Below, piece after piece: positions 55,679 to 63,174 of a stretch of 64,000 nucleotides of DNA. The translations under genes were made by a program, and so were the position numbers. The notes under the pieces are model-generated. The model did no database searches, had not been told where the DNA came from, and was given only the letters and a program-made list of their open reading frames with translations. The stretch comes from JAOUEA01 sp963810945 (GTDB lineage: Bacteria > Actinomycetota > UBA4738 > HRBIN12), in contig CAWEPI010000014.1 in assembly GCA_963810945.1 (NCBI GenBank), forward strand, positions 248,001 through 312,000, given 5' to 3'. Numbering within the stretch: position 1 is the first letter of the stretch; each line of letters begins with the position of its first letter.

Positions 55679-56341
55679 TCATCCAAGGAGGCGGAGCACG
55701 ATATCGAGCCCGATGGGCATCAGCTCAGTAGGCCGAGGAAGGATCAAGGTGGGGATGCCGATGGAGACCGCCCCGCCATCGACGGGTGCCCAGTCACCGA
55801 CCATCAGCGCCTCACCCGCCTCCACCCCGAGTGCATCGAGGGCCATCTGGAACATCCTCGGGTCAGGTTTCTGGAAGCCGTGCTCGAATGACAGCACGTA
55901 GGCATCGATGAACTCATCGATCCCCTGCTCGATGCAGCTGGCACGGATATCGAAGTGGATGTTGCTGACGAGCGCCATCTTCACGCCCAGCGCTCGAACA
56001 GCGGCGAGCACTCCGGGGACGTCCGGGTAGAGAGGTCGGCTCCCAGGATCCCACTCGACCCGGTAGAGGGCCTCTGCGAGCTCCTCGTCGAGACCCGCTC
56101 GCTCGAACATCTGCATCGAGATCGGGAGGTGGAGCTCCGGTGAGGAGTCGATGTGACGTTCGGCTTCTACGAACTCGGGAGCTTCTGCGGCCGTGCGCAG
56201 GTTGACCACGACCTCCTCGACCTCATCGCGCTCGACCGGCCTACCGACGGACCCAAGCGCGCGCTCGACGAGCCACGTGGCCTCAGGGATGAGAACGAGT
56301 GTGCCCCGCCAGTCAAGAAGCAGGGCGCCATAGCGGCTCAC
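55679..56341 (-). CDS. HAD-superfamily hydrolase with atypical DWR nucleophile motif
   Basis: GTG 56341, 220 residues. HAD motif II is ALVSNIHFD, motif III HGFQKPDPRMF (Lys) and motif IV MVGDWAPVDGG (Asp). Motif I is LLLDWRGTLV: the nucleophile Asp9 is present, but the acid/base residue two places later is Arg instead of Asp. A helical cap (VERDEVEEVVVNLRTAAEAP) is of the C1 type. Changes at this position occur in dehalogenases and non-phosphatase HADs, so the activity is uncertain. Confidence 0.87.
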   Translation of the reverse strand: MSRYGALLLDWRGTLVLIPEATWLVERALGSVGRPVERDEVEEVVVNLRTAAEAPEFVEAERHIDSSPELHLPISMQMFERAGLDEELAEALYRVEWDPGSRPLYPDVPGVLAAVRALGVKMALVSNIHFDIRASCIEQGIDEFIDAYVLSFEHGFQKPDPRMFQMALDALGVEAGEALMVGDWAPVDGGAVSIGIPTLILPRPTELMPIGLDIVLRLLG

Positions 56342-56531
56342 TACCCGATGATGGCATGGACCCCGGACGGTCGCGCGAGCTCAGTTCACGTCTACCGGGT
56401 GCACGCCGTTGAGTTGAACCAGACGGTCATGCGCGGGTCCGGACAACATCGGATGCGACCACGGGCTCGCCGACGTGCGTTCGGTGTTGGCTCTGTGCCC
56501 GCACCCTGGGGCGGCTGAACGTCGCGGGAGG

Positions 56532-57452
56532 CTAGAGCAGGCCGTTCGCGATCAGGAAGTCCCGTGCCACGGTTGGCACATCTTGACCGTCCAACACGAC
56601 CTTGCCCACGAGGACCGACACGTTCTCGGTGGTGAGCCTCGCGCTCACGGCATCGAGCGCATCGCGGATCTCGTCGTTCAGCTTGTCCGTGCGGATCACC
56701 GGCGTCAGGTTCTCGGCGTCCTGCAGATGCTTGTCGTCGACGAGGGGCACGAATCCGTTCGCGCTGATGCTGGGGTCCGTGGAGAACAGCAAGCCGATCT
56801 GAACCTCATCGCTCTCGAGCGCCGCGACGGTCTGCGGACCACCCGCGTCGAGCGGCGTGAAGTCGTCGAAGAGGATGCCGTACACGTCCTTCAGCCCCGT
56901 GAGACAGAAGAAGCGCTGTGCACATTCGGGCGGCGCGCCCAGCGTCAGCCGGTTCGCCACCGCCGCGAGCGACGACATCGTCGTCAGCCCGAACCGTTGG
57001 GCGGTCTCGGCGTTGGCCACGAACGTGTTGGTGTCTTGCGCCGGCGCCGGCGCCAGGACCGTGATCCCCCTCGCCGCGAGCAGCTCGCGGTCCTTCGCCA
57101 CGACGTCGTTGCGATCGTCCGACGGCTGCGCGTTCGCGTCGAGGAACAGGAGCAACGACGACAGGTACTCGGGCTTGAGGTCGATCTGCCCGGACTCGAG
57201 CGCGGACTGCGAGACCTCCCGCGACCGGAGATCCATCTGCCGCTCAACCGGGTACCCGGCGTGTTCGAGCACGTCCGCGTACATCTCCGCCACGATCTGG
57301 TTCTCGGTGAACGCGCCCGAGACGCCGACGACGATCGTCTCCTTGCCTCCTTCGCCGGAGGGGCGCGTTACCTCGGGTGTCGCCGGCGTGCATGCGACCG
57401 CGGCGGCACAGAGCGCGAGTGCGATCACCGCGATCCGGGCGGGCGTGCCCAC
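56532..57452 (-). CDS. Glycine betaine-type (OpuAC/ProX-like) substrate-binding lipoprotein
   Basis: GTG 57452 starts a lipoprotein signal (IALALCAAAVACTP, lipid Cys at about residue 21). The fold is OpuAC/OsmX: IVVGVSGAFTENQIVAEMYA, ESGQIDLKPEYLSSLLLFLD, and QIGLLFSTDPSISANGFVPL near the end. It would bind betaine, choline or carnitine for import. No permease or ATPase gene is present. Instead it lies 15 bases downstream of a membrane adenylate cyclase on the same strand, so it may be co-transcribed with it. Confidence 0.88.
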   Translation of the reverse strand: MGTPARIAVIALALCAAAVACTPATPEVTRPSGEGGKETIVVGVSGAFTENQIVAEMYADVLEHAGYPVERQMDLRSREVSQSALESGQIDLKPEYLSSLLLFLDANAQPSDDRNDVVAKDRELLAARGITVLAPAPAQDTNTFVANAETAQRFGLTTMSSLAAVANRLTLGAPPECAQRFFCLTGLKDVYGILFDDFTPLDAGGPQTVAALESDEVQIGLLFSTDPSISANGFVPLVDDKHLQDAENLTPVIRTDKLNDEIRDALDAVSARLTTENVSVLVGKVVLDGQDVPTVARDFLIANGLL

Positions 57453-57467
57453 CTCGCGGCGACCCCC

Positions 57468-58815
57468 TCAAGACGGTTCCATCCCGGACGAGCGTTCACC
57501 GCCGTCGGAGGGTGCGTGCTGCCCGAGGAGGGCACGCACGGGCATCGCACCCTTGCCCTTGATGTCGACCATCTGGACGGGTCCGAACTCGTATCGATCC
57601 ATGACGTCCGTCGACGTTGGGTGCGAGACCAGCACCTGGCCGGGCTCGCCCGCCTCCTCGAGCCTGCTCGCGAGGTTCACCGTGTCGCCCCACACGTCGT
57701 ACGCGAACTTCCGCTCGCCGATCACGCCGGCGACGACGGGTCCGGTCGCGACGCCACCGCGGACCCTGATCGGGTCTCCGGACGGCCACCGCACCGTCCG
57801 CGATCCGGCGAGGATCTCGACCGCCATCGCCACGGTGGCCTCAGCATGATGCGTCATCGGGACGGGCGCGCCCGCGACGGCCATGTACGCGTCGCCGATC
57901 GTCTTGATCTTCTCGAGGCCATGCCGGTCGGCGATCTCGTCGAACCAGCGGAAGAGCCGATCGAGGGCCTCCGCGAACTCCTCCGGCGAGCAGCGGGCGG
58001 CCTGTTCCGTGGAACCGACGGCGTCGACGAAGATCACGCTCACGTCGTCGAACGCCTCCGCGATGCGCTCGCCGGATGAGGTCTTGAGCTGCTCGACCAC
58101 CGCCTGCGGCAGGATGTTCAGCAGGAGCACGTCGGATCGACTGCGCTCTTGGTCCAGTTCTCGCTGACGGAGGAACAGCTGTCGCGTGAACCGCTCCATC
58201 CAGTAGGCGGCGAGCCCTCCCAGCACCGCGAACGAGACGAGATACAGCGTCGCGAGCACCCTGCTCACAGGGACGATGTATCGCGCCGTGAAGACGTAGG
58301 GGAGGTACACCGCGATGCCCACCAACGCGGTCAGCACGACGAGGACGAACCGCAACCGAAGGAGCGTGTACGTGAACGCGGTGATCAGGATGACGCCCAC
58401 GTAGCCGTACTCGGCCGGCAGCGTGAGGATGTTCGACGCGTAGTACACCCAGATCACGATGCGTCGCGACGGCGATCGCGAAGGAGGTCCATTCCCAGAC
58501 GCGACCGAAGATCCGCGTGTAGCTGAACGCGTAGCCGATGACCAGCATCGGGATGAACACGCCGAACCGGATCACCATGTCCAGCCGTTGGTCCTGGAGC
58601 GCCAGCATGTACGGGCGCAGCAGTATCCCCCACCCGATCCACAGTCCGATCCCGGCCAGGAACGCGAATCGGACGTTGCCGAGGTTGAGCTGGAAGCGAT
58701 CCTCCCGGAACGCCGACTCGAGGGCAGGATCCCGGAACCGCAGGCGGAGACGTGCGAGGCGTTGCCTCACGGACCGGTCGTCCGGCTGGTCCTCTTGCGC
58801 GATGGCGTCGATCAT
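57468..58815 (-). CDS. Membrane-bound class III adenylate cyclase (6TM type), one frameshift
   Basis: From GTG/ATG near 58815 (MIDAIAQEDQPDDRSVRQRL) the first frame gives three helices (FAFLAGIGLWIGWGILL, FIPMLVIGYAFSY, TSFAIAVATHR). At about 58458 a single base is out of place. The next frame continues with three more (VYYASNILTLPAEYGYVGVI, FVLVVLTALVGIAVYLPYVF, LATLYLVSFAVLGGLAAYWM). The cyclase domain follows: VIFVDAVGSTEQAARC, KIKTIGDAYMAVAGAPVPMT, FAYDVWGDTVNLASRLEEAG, with Lys, both Asp, adenine-selecting Asp, Asn and Arg all present. It should be an active adenylate cyclase of the six-helix type. The shift is probably a sequence error. Confidence 0.87.
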
Positions 58816-59012
58816 CTGGGTCGTGGGTCCTCCAGGACCTCCAGATGATGACGGTCACGGGGTCGCCTTGTCAGCAGTCTCGGACACGCCCTTCGATGCC
58901 CGGCCGATGCTCGCTATCTTCGTCAGCAGCGGACAGGAGCAGGATGCGTCGATCGGGCGCCTCGGCTCCGAACCCGATCGCCCCGCACCGACTATCGTGT
59001 TTCGAACCCCCC

Positions 59013-59570
59013 ATGAGTCTCGACGGACGGTTCGACGCCGTCATCGCTGGCGCCAAAGCCGGAGCTACCTGGGCCTTGGAAGCCATCTACCTCGACCTTC
59101 AGCCGCGGCTGCTCCGCTACCTCGGCGCGATCGAGCCCGAGTTCTCCGAGGACCTAGCCACCGAGACCTGGCTCGGGCTGTCGAGAGCGCTCCCGAGCTT
59201 CGAGGGGGACGAGGGGTCCCTACGTGCCTTGCTGTTCACGATCGCGCGTCGCCGGGTGCTCGATCATCGTCGCCGGGAGGCGCGTCGCAGAACCGTTTCG
59301 ACGGACCCCGCAGATATCGCGCGGCTCGGGCCGGTGGCCGACGCGGAACATGAGGCCCTCGATCGTGTCGGGACGGACTGGGCCCTCGCGCGGATCGCAA
59401 CCCTGCCGTCAGATCAAGCGGAGGTTCTGGTGCTCCGCGTGATCGCGGACCTCTCCGTCCAGGAGGTGGCTACGATCGTGGGTAAGCGCCCTGGAGCGGT
59501 GCGCGCCCTCCAACTCCGGGGGCTGCGACGCCTGGCGCGGGAACTGTCCGGGGAGCCCGTAACGCGATGA
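59013..59570 (+). CDS. ECF RNA polymerase sigma factor
   Basis: ATG 59013 gives 185 residues; a longer frame to 58752 lacks a good start. Region 2: ALEAIYLDLQPRLLRYLGAI, FSEDLATETWLGLSRALPSF, RALLFTIARRRVLDHRRREA. Region 4: RIATLPSDQAEVLVLRVIAD, LSVQEVATIVGKRPGAVRAL. The stop overlaps the next gene by four bases (ATGA), so the membrane protein is its likely regulator. Confidence 0.9.
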   Translation: MSLDGRFDAVIAGAKAGATWALEAIYLDLQPRLLRYLGAIEPEFSEDLATETWLGLSRALPSFEGDEGSLRALLFTIARRRVLDHRRREARRRTVSTDPADIARLGPVADAEHEALDRVGTDWALARIATLPSDQAEVLVLRVIADLSVQEVATIVGKRPGAVRALQLRGLRRLARELSGEPVTR

Positions 59571-60391
59571 TCCCTCCCCGCGATCTAGATGGTGACATGG
59601 GACCCGGACTCGATCAGGACACAGCCGAGCGACTCCTACGGGGTCGCGTGGCTCCGGATGACGCGCCTCCGGGCTACGCGCCCGTAGCGAGACTCCTGCA
59701 GGCGATGGCCGAGATGCCGAGCACCATCTCGACGGATGCGCCGAAGGCCGTCTCCGCCATGGCCGAAGAGATCGCGACCGTGACCACGGGCCCACCGGAC
59801 GAGAAGAGGATCAACGTGACGGCGAAGTCCCACCTGGCTCGCGCGAAGATCGTTGCCGTCGTGGCCTTCGCGACCCTCTTCGGCACCGCAGGACTGGCGT
59901 TCGCTGGTGCCCTACCCGGCGGCGCCCAGGGGGTCGCCTCCGATGTGCTCGCCAAGATCGGCGTCACGGTGCCGGGGCCGGATGCTCACGCCGGTGATCA
60001 CCCGGACACGGGCGGGGCGATCAGCAGCGACGCCGCCGACGATCAACCGGATGCGAAGGACACGGCCAGCAGCGACGCACCGGACGACCAGGCGTCGACC
60101 GGTGGGTCGGGCCAGGGGAGCACGATCTCCCAGATCGCCACCACCACCACGGCCACCGGCGTGGACAAGGGGACCGAGATCTGCACGGCAGCGAGCCACG
60201 GCACGTGCCAGGCGGGTCAGCACGGTCAGGCGGGTCAGCACGGTCAGGCGGGTCAGCACGGTCAGGCGGGTCAGCACGGTCAGGCGGGTCAGCACGGTCA
60301 GGCGGGTCAGCACGGCGGAATGGGCGCGTCCGGCATCACCGGCGGTGCTCATATCAGTGCCGGCTCGCCCAACCGCCCCAGCCACCCATGA
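59567..60391 (+). CDS. Repeat-bearing single-pass membrane protein coupled to ECF sigma factor
   Basis: ATG 59567 overlaps the sigma stop. The cytoplasmic part (about 92 residues) has DQDTAERLLRGRVAPDDAPP, GYAPVARLLQAMAE, a layout often encoded after sigma genes in actinobacteria. One membrane helix (KIVAVVAFATLFGTAGLAFA) follows. The outside part is acidic (DAADDQPDAKDTASSDAPDD), then Ser/Thr/Gly-rich, with six copies of GQAGQH-type repeats near the end and a His/Gly-rich tail. No zinc anti-sigma motif. The outer domain is disordered and could sense surface or metal (His) conditions; inference. Confidence 0.75.
   Translation: MIPPRDLDGDMGPGLDQDTAERLLRGRVAPDDAPPGYAPVARLLQAMAEMPSTISTDAPKAVSAMAEEIATVTTGPPDEKRINVTAKSHLARAKIVAVVAFATLFGTAGLAFAGALPGGAQGVASDVLAKIGVTVPGPDAHAGDHPDTGGAISSDAADDQPDAKDTASSDAPDDQASTGGSGQGSTISQIATTTTATGVDKGTEICTAASHGTCQAGQHGQAGQHGQAGQHGQAGQHGQAGQHGQAGQHGGMGASGITGGAHISAGSPNRPSHP
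60209..60316 (+). repeat. Six in-frame 18-bp tandem repeats encoding QAGQHG
   Basis: CAGGCGGGTCAGCACGGT is repeated five times perfectly (60209-60298) plus a sixth copy differing at the last base (to 60316). All are in frame within the membrane protein. Such tracts expand and contract by slippage, so copy number may vary between strains. Confidence 0.92.
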
Positions 60392-60626
60392 TCGGATCTT
60401 GCTGGGTGATCCACCCATCATCGGAGCGCTGCGCAACTGGGCGATCGGTTCGGGTCGCTGTGCGGACGACGCCGCAGCGCCCTGTGATACGGACGATCAG
60501 CCCGGCGCCGCCAGCATCGGTCGCCATCTGCCCTCTTGGAGAAGCCCTACAGCGGGGGCCACCCATCGGTCATCGATTCACGAGTCACGCGAACGATGAC
60601 CCAGGCGGCAACCAAGGGAGGGTTCG

Positions 60627-61127
60627 ATGCGGAAGATCATTTCGAGCGGGGTAGCACTTGCCGCGGCGATGGTGATACTTACGGCCACCGCCGCCTACGC
60701 CCTGCAACAGACCAACGGCTCCGGCTTGTCGCACAACGGGGCGAGCGTGGGATTCAACGCGAAAGCCAACTTGAAGGGCAACTTCACCTACACGACCCAC
60801 GACGGGACCGGGTTTCAGGTGAAATGCCGCGACGGATATACGCGCTACCAGAACCAGCCGCCCACCAGCCAAGGAGACCTCCGGACGCACGTGACGGCGA
60901 CGTGCAAGGACAAGGAAGGCACGACGATCTACATGGAGGTCTACTTCATCGATCGCGGCGAGCCTGGAGTCCGCGACGTCGAGCGGATCTTCTTCACCTA
61001 CGACGCGGCCTTCGCCCTGGACGCGAACGGCGATCCTGCGGTGTGGTTGACCGAGTGCAACACGGGTGCGAACGCTCCATGCAACGACGTGGGGATCATC
61101 CACAAGGGGAACGTCCAGATCCACTAG
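60627..61127 (+). CDS. Exported hypothetical protein (post-COAP-like)
   Basis: ATG 60627 follows GGGAGGG. The signal peptide is GVALAAAMVILTATAAYA. The 141-residue mature part is beta-rich: GASVGFNAKANLKGNFTYTT, DGTGFQVKCRDGYTRYQ, VTATCKDKEGTTIYMEVYFI, and VWLTECNTGANAPCNDVG with four cysteines probably in disulfides. The strand pattern resembles post-COAP-type secreted domains, but I am not sure. It is 236 bases after the ECF partner gene and may be part of the regulon. Confidence 0.65.
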   Translation: MRKIISSGVALAAAMVILTATAAYALQQTNGSGLSHNGASVGFNAKANLKGNFTYTTHDGTGFQVKCRDGYTRYQNQPPTSQGDLRTHVTATCKDKEGTTIYMEVYFIDRGEPGVRDVERIFFTYDAAFALDANGDPAVWLTECNTGANAPCNDVGIIHKGNVQIH

Positions 61128-61187
61128 GTCGGGAAGCACTCACCCGACGATCGGATACAGGGCTCCCAACGGCGGCTCGACATCCTG

Positions 61188-61222
61188 GCGGGATGGCCGG
61201 GACGATCACCCGGCCATCCCGC
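61188..61222. terminator. 14-bp-stem hairpin between convergent genes
   Basis: GCGGGATGGCCGGG (61188-61201) pairs perfectly with CCCGGCCATCCCGC (61209-61222) around a seven-base loop. It lies 60 bases after the exported protein's stop and 62 before the stop of the minus-strand small gene; likely a bidirectional terminator. Confidence 0.75.
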
Positions 61223-61284
61223 ATCGTCGATGGGCGATCGGGTCGACCGAGAACGAAGAAGCATGCGATCCGCTCGTCCGGGGG

Positions 61285-61431
61285 TCAGTCCTTCCCCATC
61301 TTGAAGAAGAACCAGTAGATGGCGTAGATCGCAAGAGCGGCGCCCCCCAGGAAGAGAGCGAAGACGATGAACGACCCGAACACCCAGGCAACCATGGGCA
61401 GGGACTCGACGAGGCTGTTCGCGAAAGGCAT
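61285..61431 (-). CDS. Small single-pass membrane protein
   Basis: ATG 61431 has GGGGGAG about 11 bases upstream. The 48-residue product reads MPFANSLVESLPMVAWVFGS, then a long helix (FIVFALFLGGAALAIYAIYW) and a basic end FFFKMGKD. The inside-positive C-terminus fits a membrane anchor peptide. No family recognised. The longer frame to 61674 is arginine-rich and unlikely. Confidence 0.5.
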   Translation of the reverse strand: MPFANSLVESLPMVAWVFGSFIVFALFLGGAALAIYAIYWFFFKMGKD

Positions 61432-61943
61432 CCGTTCACACTCCCCCGACGCCTCGGCGAGGCGGCTTCGATGATCGGTTGAGCCTATTTCACCCGCGGC
61501 ACCCCCACCAACACGACCCGTTCGCGATCGGAAACCGGCGTCGGCAAGGCCTCCACTTCCGCCACTCCAGAGCCAGGCCTCACCGCCAGCGGGCGATCGC
61601 GGTCGACGCAGAACATCGCACCGGGTCGCGCATGCCTTCACCCCATCGAAGAGTCTGCGCGAACGTTTCGGCACCGGATCATCGGCTACGCCTCGGTCCG
61701 CTGAATGCTCGCGTCACTGACACCCGCCTCATGTCACCGTGTGTCGTTCCGAACACCGGCAAGGACCGGGTGACTCTCGCTTAGCAACGCTGGGTGCCGA
61801 ACGGCGTCGTGGTGTGGACCCGCCTTCCCACCTCGGCCGCGGCAGGGCCACGAGCGCCTGCATCGGCCGAGGGCGCCGGTCGCCGGGCGGTCGCGAGCGT
61901 CTTCTGTACGGTGTGATCCGAAGCCACGAAGGAGGGAACGCCG
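61432..61943. other. Long intergenic stretch, no convincing gene
   Basis: 512 bases. ORFs in this region are arginine/proline-rich without ribosome binding sites. No tRNA-like cloverleaf, tandem repeat or strong promoter pair could be supported by eye. The final 30 bases hold the AAGGAGGG site of the following gene. Confidence 0.5.
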
Positions 61944-62393
61944 ATGACGGCGAAGTCCGCGTTCAGCGATGAGGGGTGGAAGACCGTGCTGGCAGGTCCG
62001 CCAAGTGCGGGCATGATCGTGCTCACCGCGCAGAGCGGTGGTACGTGGAGCGAGACGTGGGCGATGTCGAAGGCGTACGCGGGGGCCCGACAGCAGCATG
62101 GGGAGAGCGAGCTCCTGGACGAGGTCGTGTCGGCGAAGCCGAAGATGGAGCGCACGAGCTACCGGACGCCCGAGGAACTCCGGGAAGGCTGTCTCCAGCA
62201 GATCCGCGACGCGATCGGGGTGTTGGATGGCACGGCGACACCGGAGGAGATCGATGACTACAAGGGGTTCATCGTGCATCTGACCCACGAGGTCGCGGCC
62301 GCACATCGGGAGGGCGGCCAAGACATCAGCCCCGCCGAGAGCGATGCGATCCAGGCCATCGCGGACACGCTCGGCGTGGCGGCCACCGACTAA
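61944..62393 (+). CDS. Conserved-looking hypothetical protein
   Basis: ATG 61944 with AAGGAGGG upstream; 149 residues. Mostly helical: FSDEGWKTVLAGPPSAGMIV, LTAQSGGTWSETWAMSKAYA, ESELLDEVVSAKPKMERTSY, then FIVHLTHEVAAAHREGGQDI and PAESDAIQAIADTLG. It resembles a family of unknown actinobacterial proteins with the start FSDEEW and a GMI/V-T motif. Soluble, no cofactor motif. Alone. Confidence 0.65.
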   Translation: MTAKSAFSDEGWKTVLAGPPSAGMIVLTAQSGGTWSETWAMSKAYAGARQQHGESELLDEVVSAKPKMERTSYRTPEELREGCLQQIRDAIGVLDGTATPEEIDDYKGFIVHLTHEVAAAHREGGQDISPAESDAIQAIADTLGVAATD

Positions 62394-62780
62394 CCGCATA
62401 GGTACAGGCGGTGGGTCGGGGCTCTGCGGGAGCCCGCCTACGTCACTGCCCGGGCAAGCGCGTTCGCCGATCGCTACGACGCCAACGCGTCGCCGACGGC
62501 TCCGTTCCGTGTGCCTAGCAGAACCCCGCGACCCAGGTTGAAGAGGGCGCCTCGCTGGATGTGAGGCGCGGGCCAAGAGACCGCGTGTCACTTGAACCCG
62601 GCCGTGGGCCTCGGTGGACGGCGCTGCTGAGCGGTCCCCCAGCCCTATCGCGTCGCCGCCTCCTCAACCGACTCACCGACATGCGAACCCCGACCACGGA
62701 CTCCCCGACCGCGACGCGGCGACACCAGCGGTCGAGCATCAAGTCCGTGCGACACGCGGGAGCCCCAGCCACTCAAGCCG
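62394..62780. other. Intergenic stretch, no gene seen
   Basis: 387 bases between two genes that converge here (plus-strand gene ending 62393, minus-strand gene ending 62781). Frames are arginine-rich with no ribosome binding site, and no clear terminator hairpin was found. Confidence 0.45.
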
Positions 62781-63174
62781 TTACGGCCGCTCCGGCTCCG
62801 GCGTCTGCTCAGGCTCCACCTCGGCGACTTCCGTCGCCTCGACGATCGCCTCCGCTGCTTCGACAGCCTTGATCGCCGTGATGGCCAGGAGTCTCGTAAC
62901 GCCGGCCGCCACCTGCACCATCCCGCCGAGGACGCGCAGGCCCCCGCGTACCGTGCTGAAGATGGCATCGCTGAGTTGAGACCGTGGGGGCGCTGGATCT
63001 GTCATGTTGGCCATAGCCCATCTTGCCATGGTTGCGGAGGGGGGCAGTGTGGGAAGGGTGCGGACGAGCCGGCGCGAGCGGCGGCGCGGCCGGCTCGGGC
63101 AGCTCGATCGGTTCCGGGACGGGGACGGTGACCGGCTCGATCTCTCGCACCTCCTTCGGTTCACCGATCTCCAT
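62781..63174 (-). CDS. Small Pro/Glu-rich amphipathic protein, apparently frameshifted
   Basis: ATG 63174 has a strong AAGGAGGAG seven bases upstream and reads EIGEPKEVREIEPVTVPVPE, PIELPEPAAPPLAPA in one frame. Near 63020-63030 the protein-like reading moves to another frame (MANMTDPAPPRSQLSDAIFS, then GLRVLGGMVQVAAGVTRLLA) and ends EPEQTPEPERP at 62781. If joined it is about 130 residues: an acidic-proline N-terminus and a helical middle with a weakly hydrophobic stretch. Alternatively the second part is a separate gene from ATG 63029 or 63014. No family recognised. Its start overlaps the end of the next minus-strand gene. Confidence 0.45.

Noticed and set aside
60209..60316. 18-bp repeats as a possible CRISPR or regulatory repeat array
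   Set aside because: No spacers, in-frame within a gene, and no cas genes.
59912..60436. Minus-strand ORF with VLTRLT repeats
   Set aside because: Mirror image of the GQAGQH repeats, with no ribosome binding site or family.
61479..61784. 101-codon ORF in the 61.4-61.9 kb gap
   Set aside because: Arginine/histidine/proline-rich with no ribosome binding site and no fold signature.
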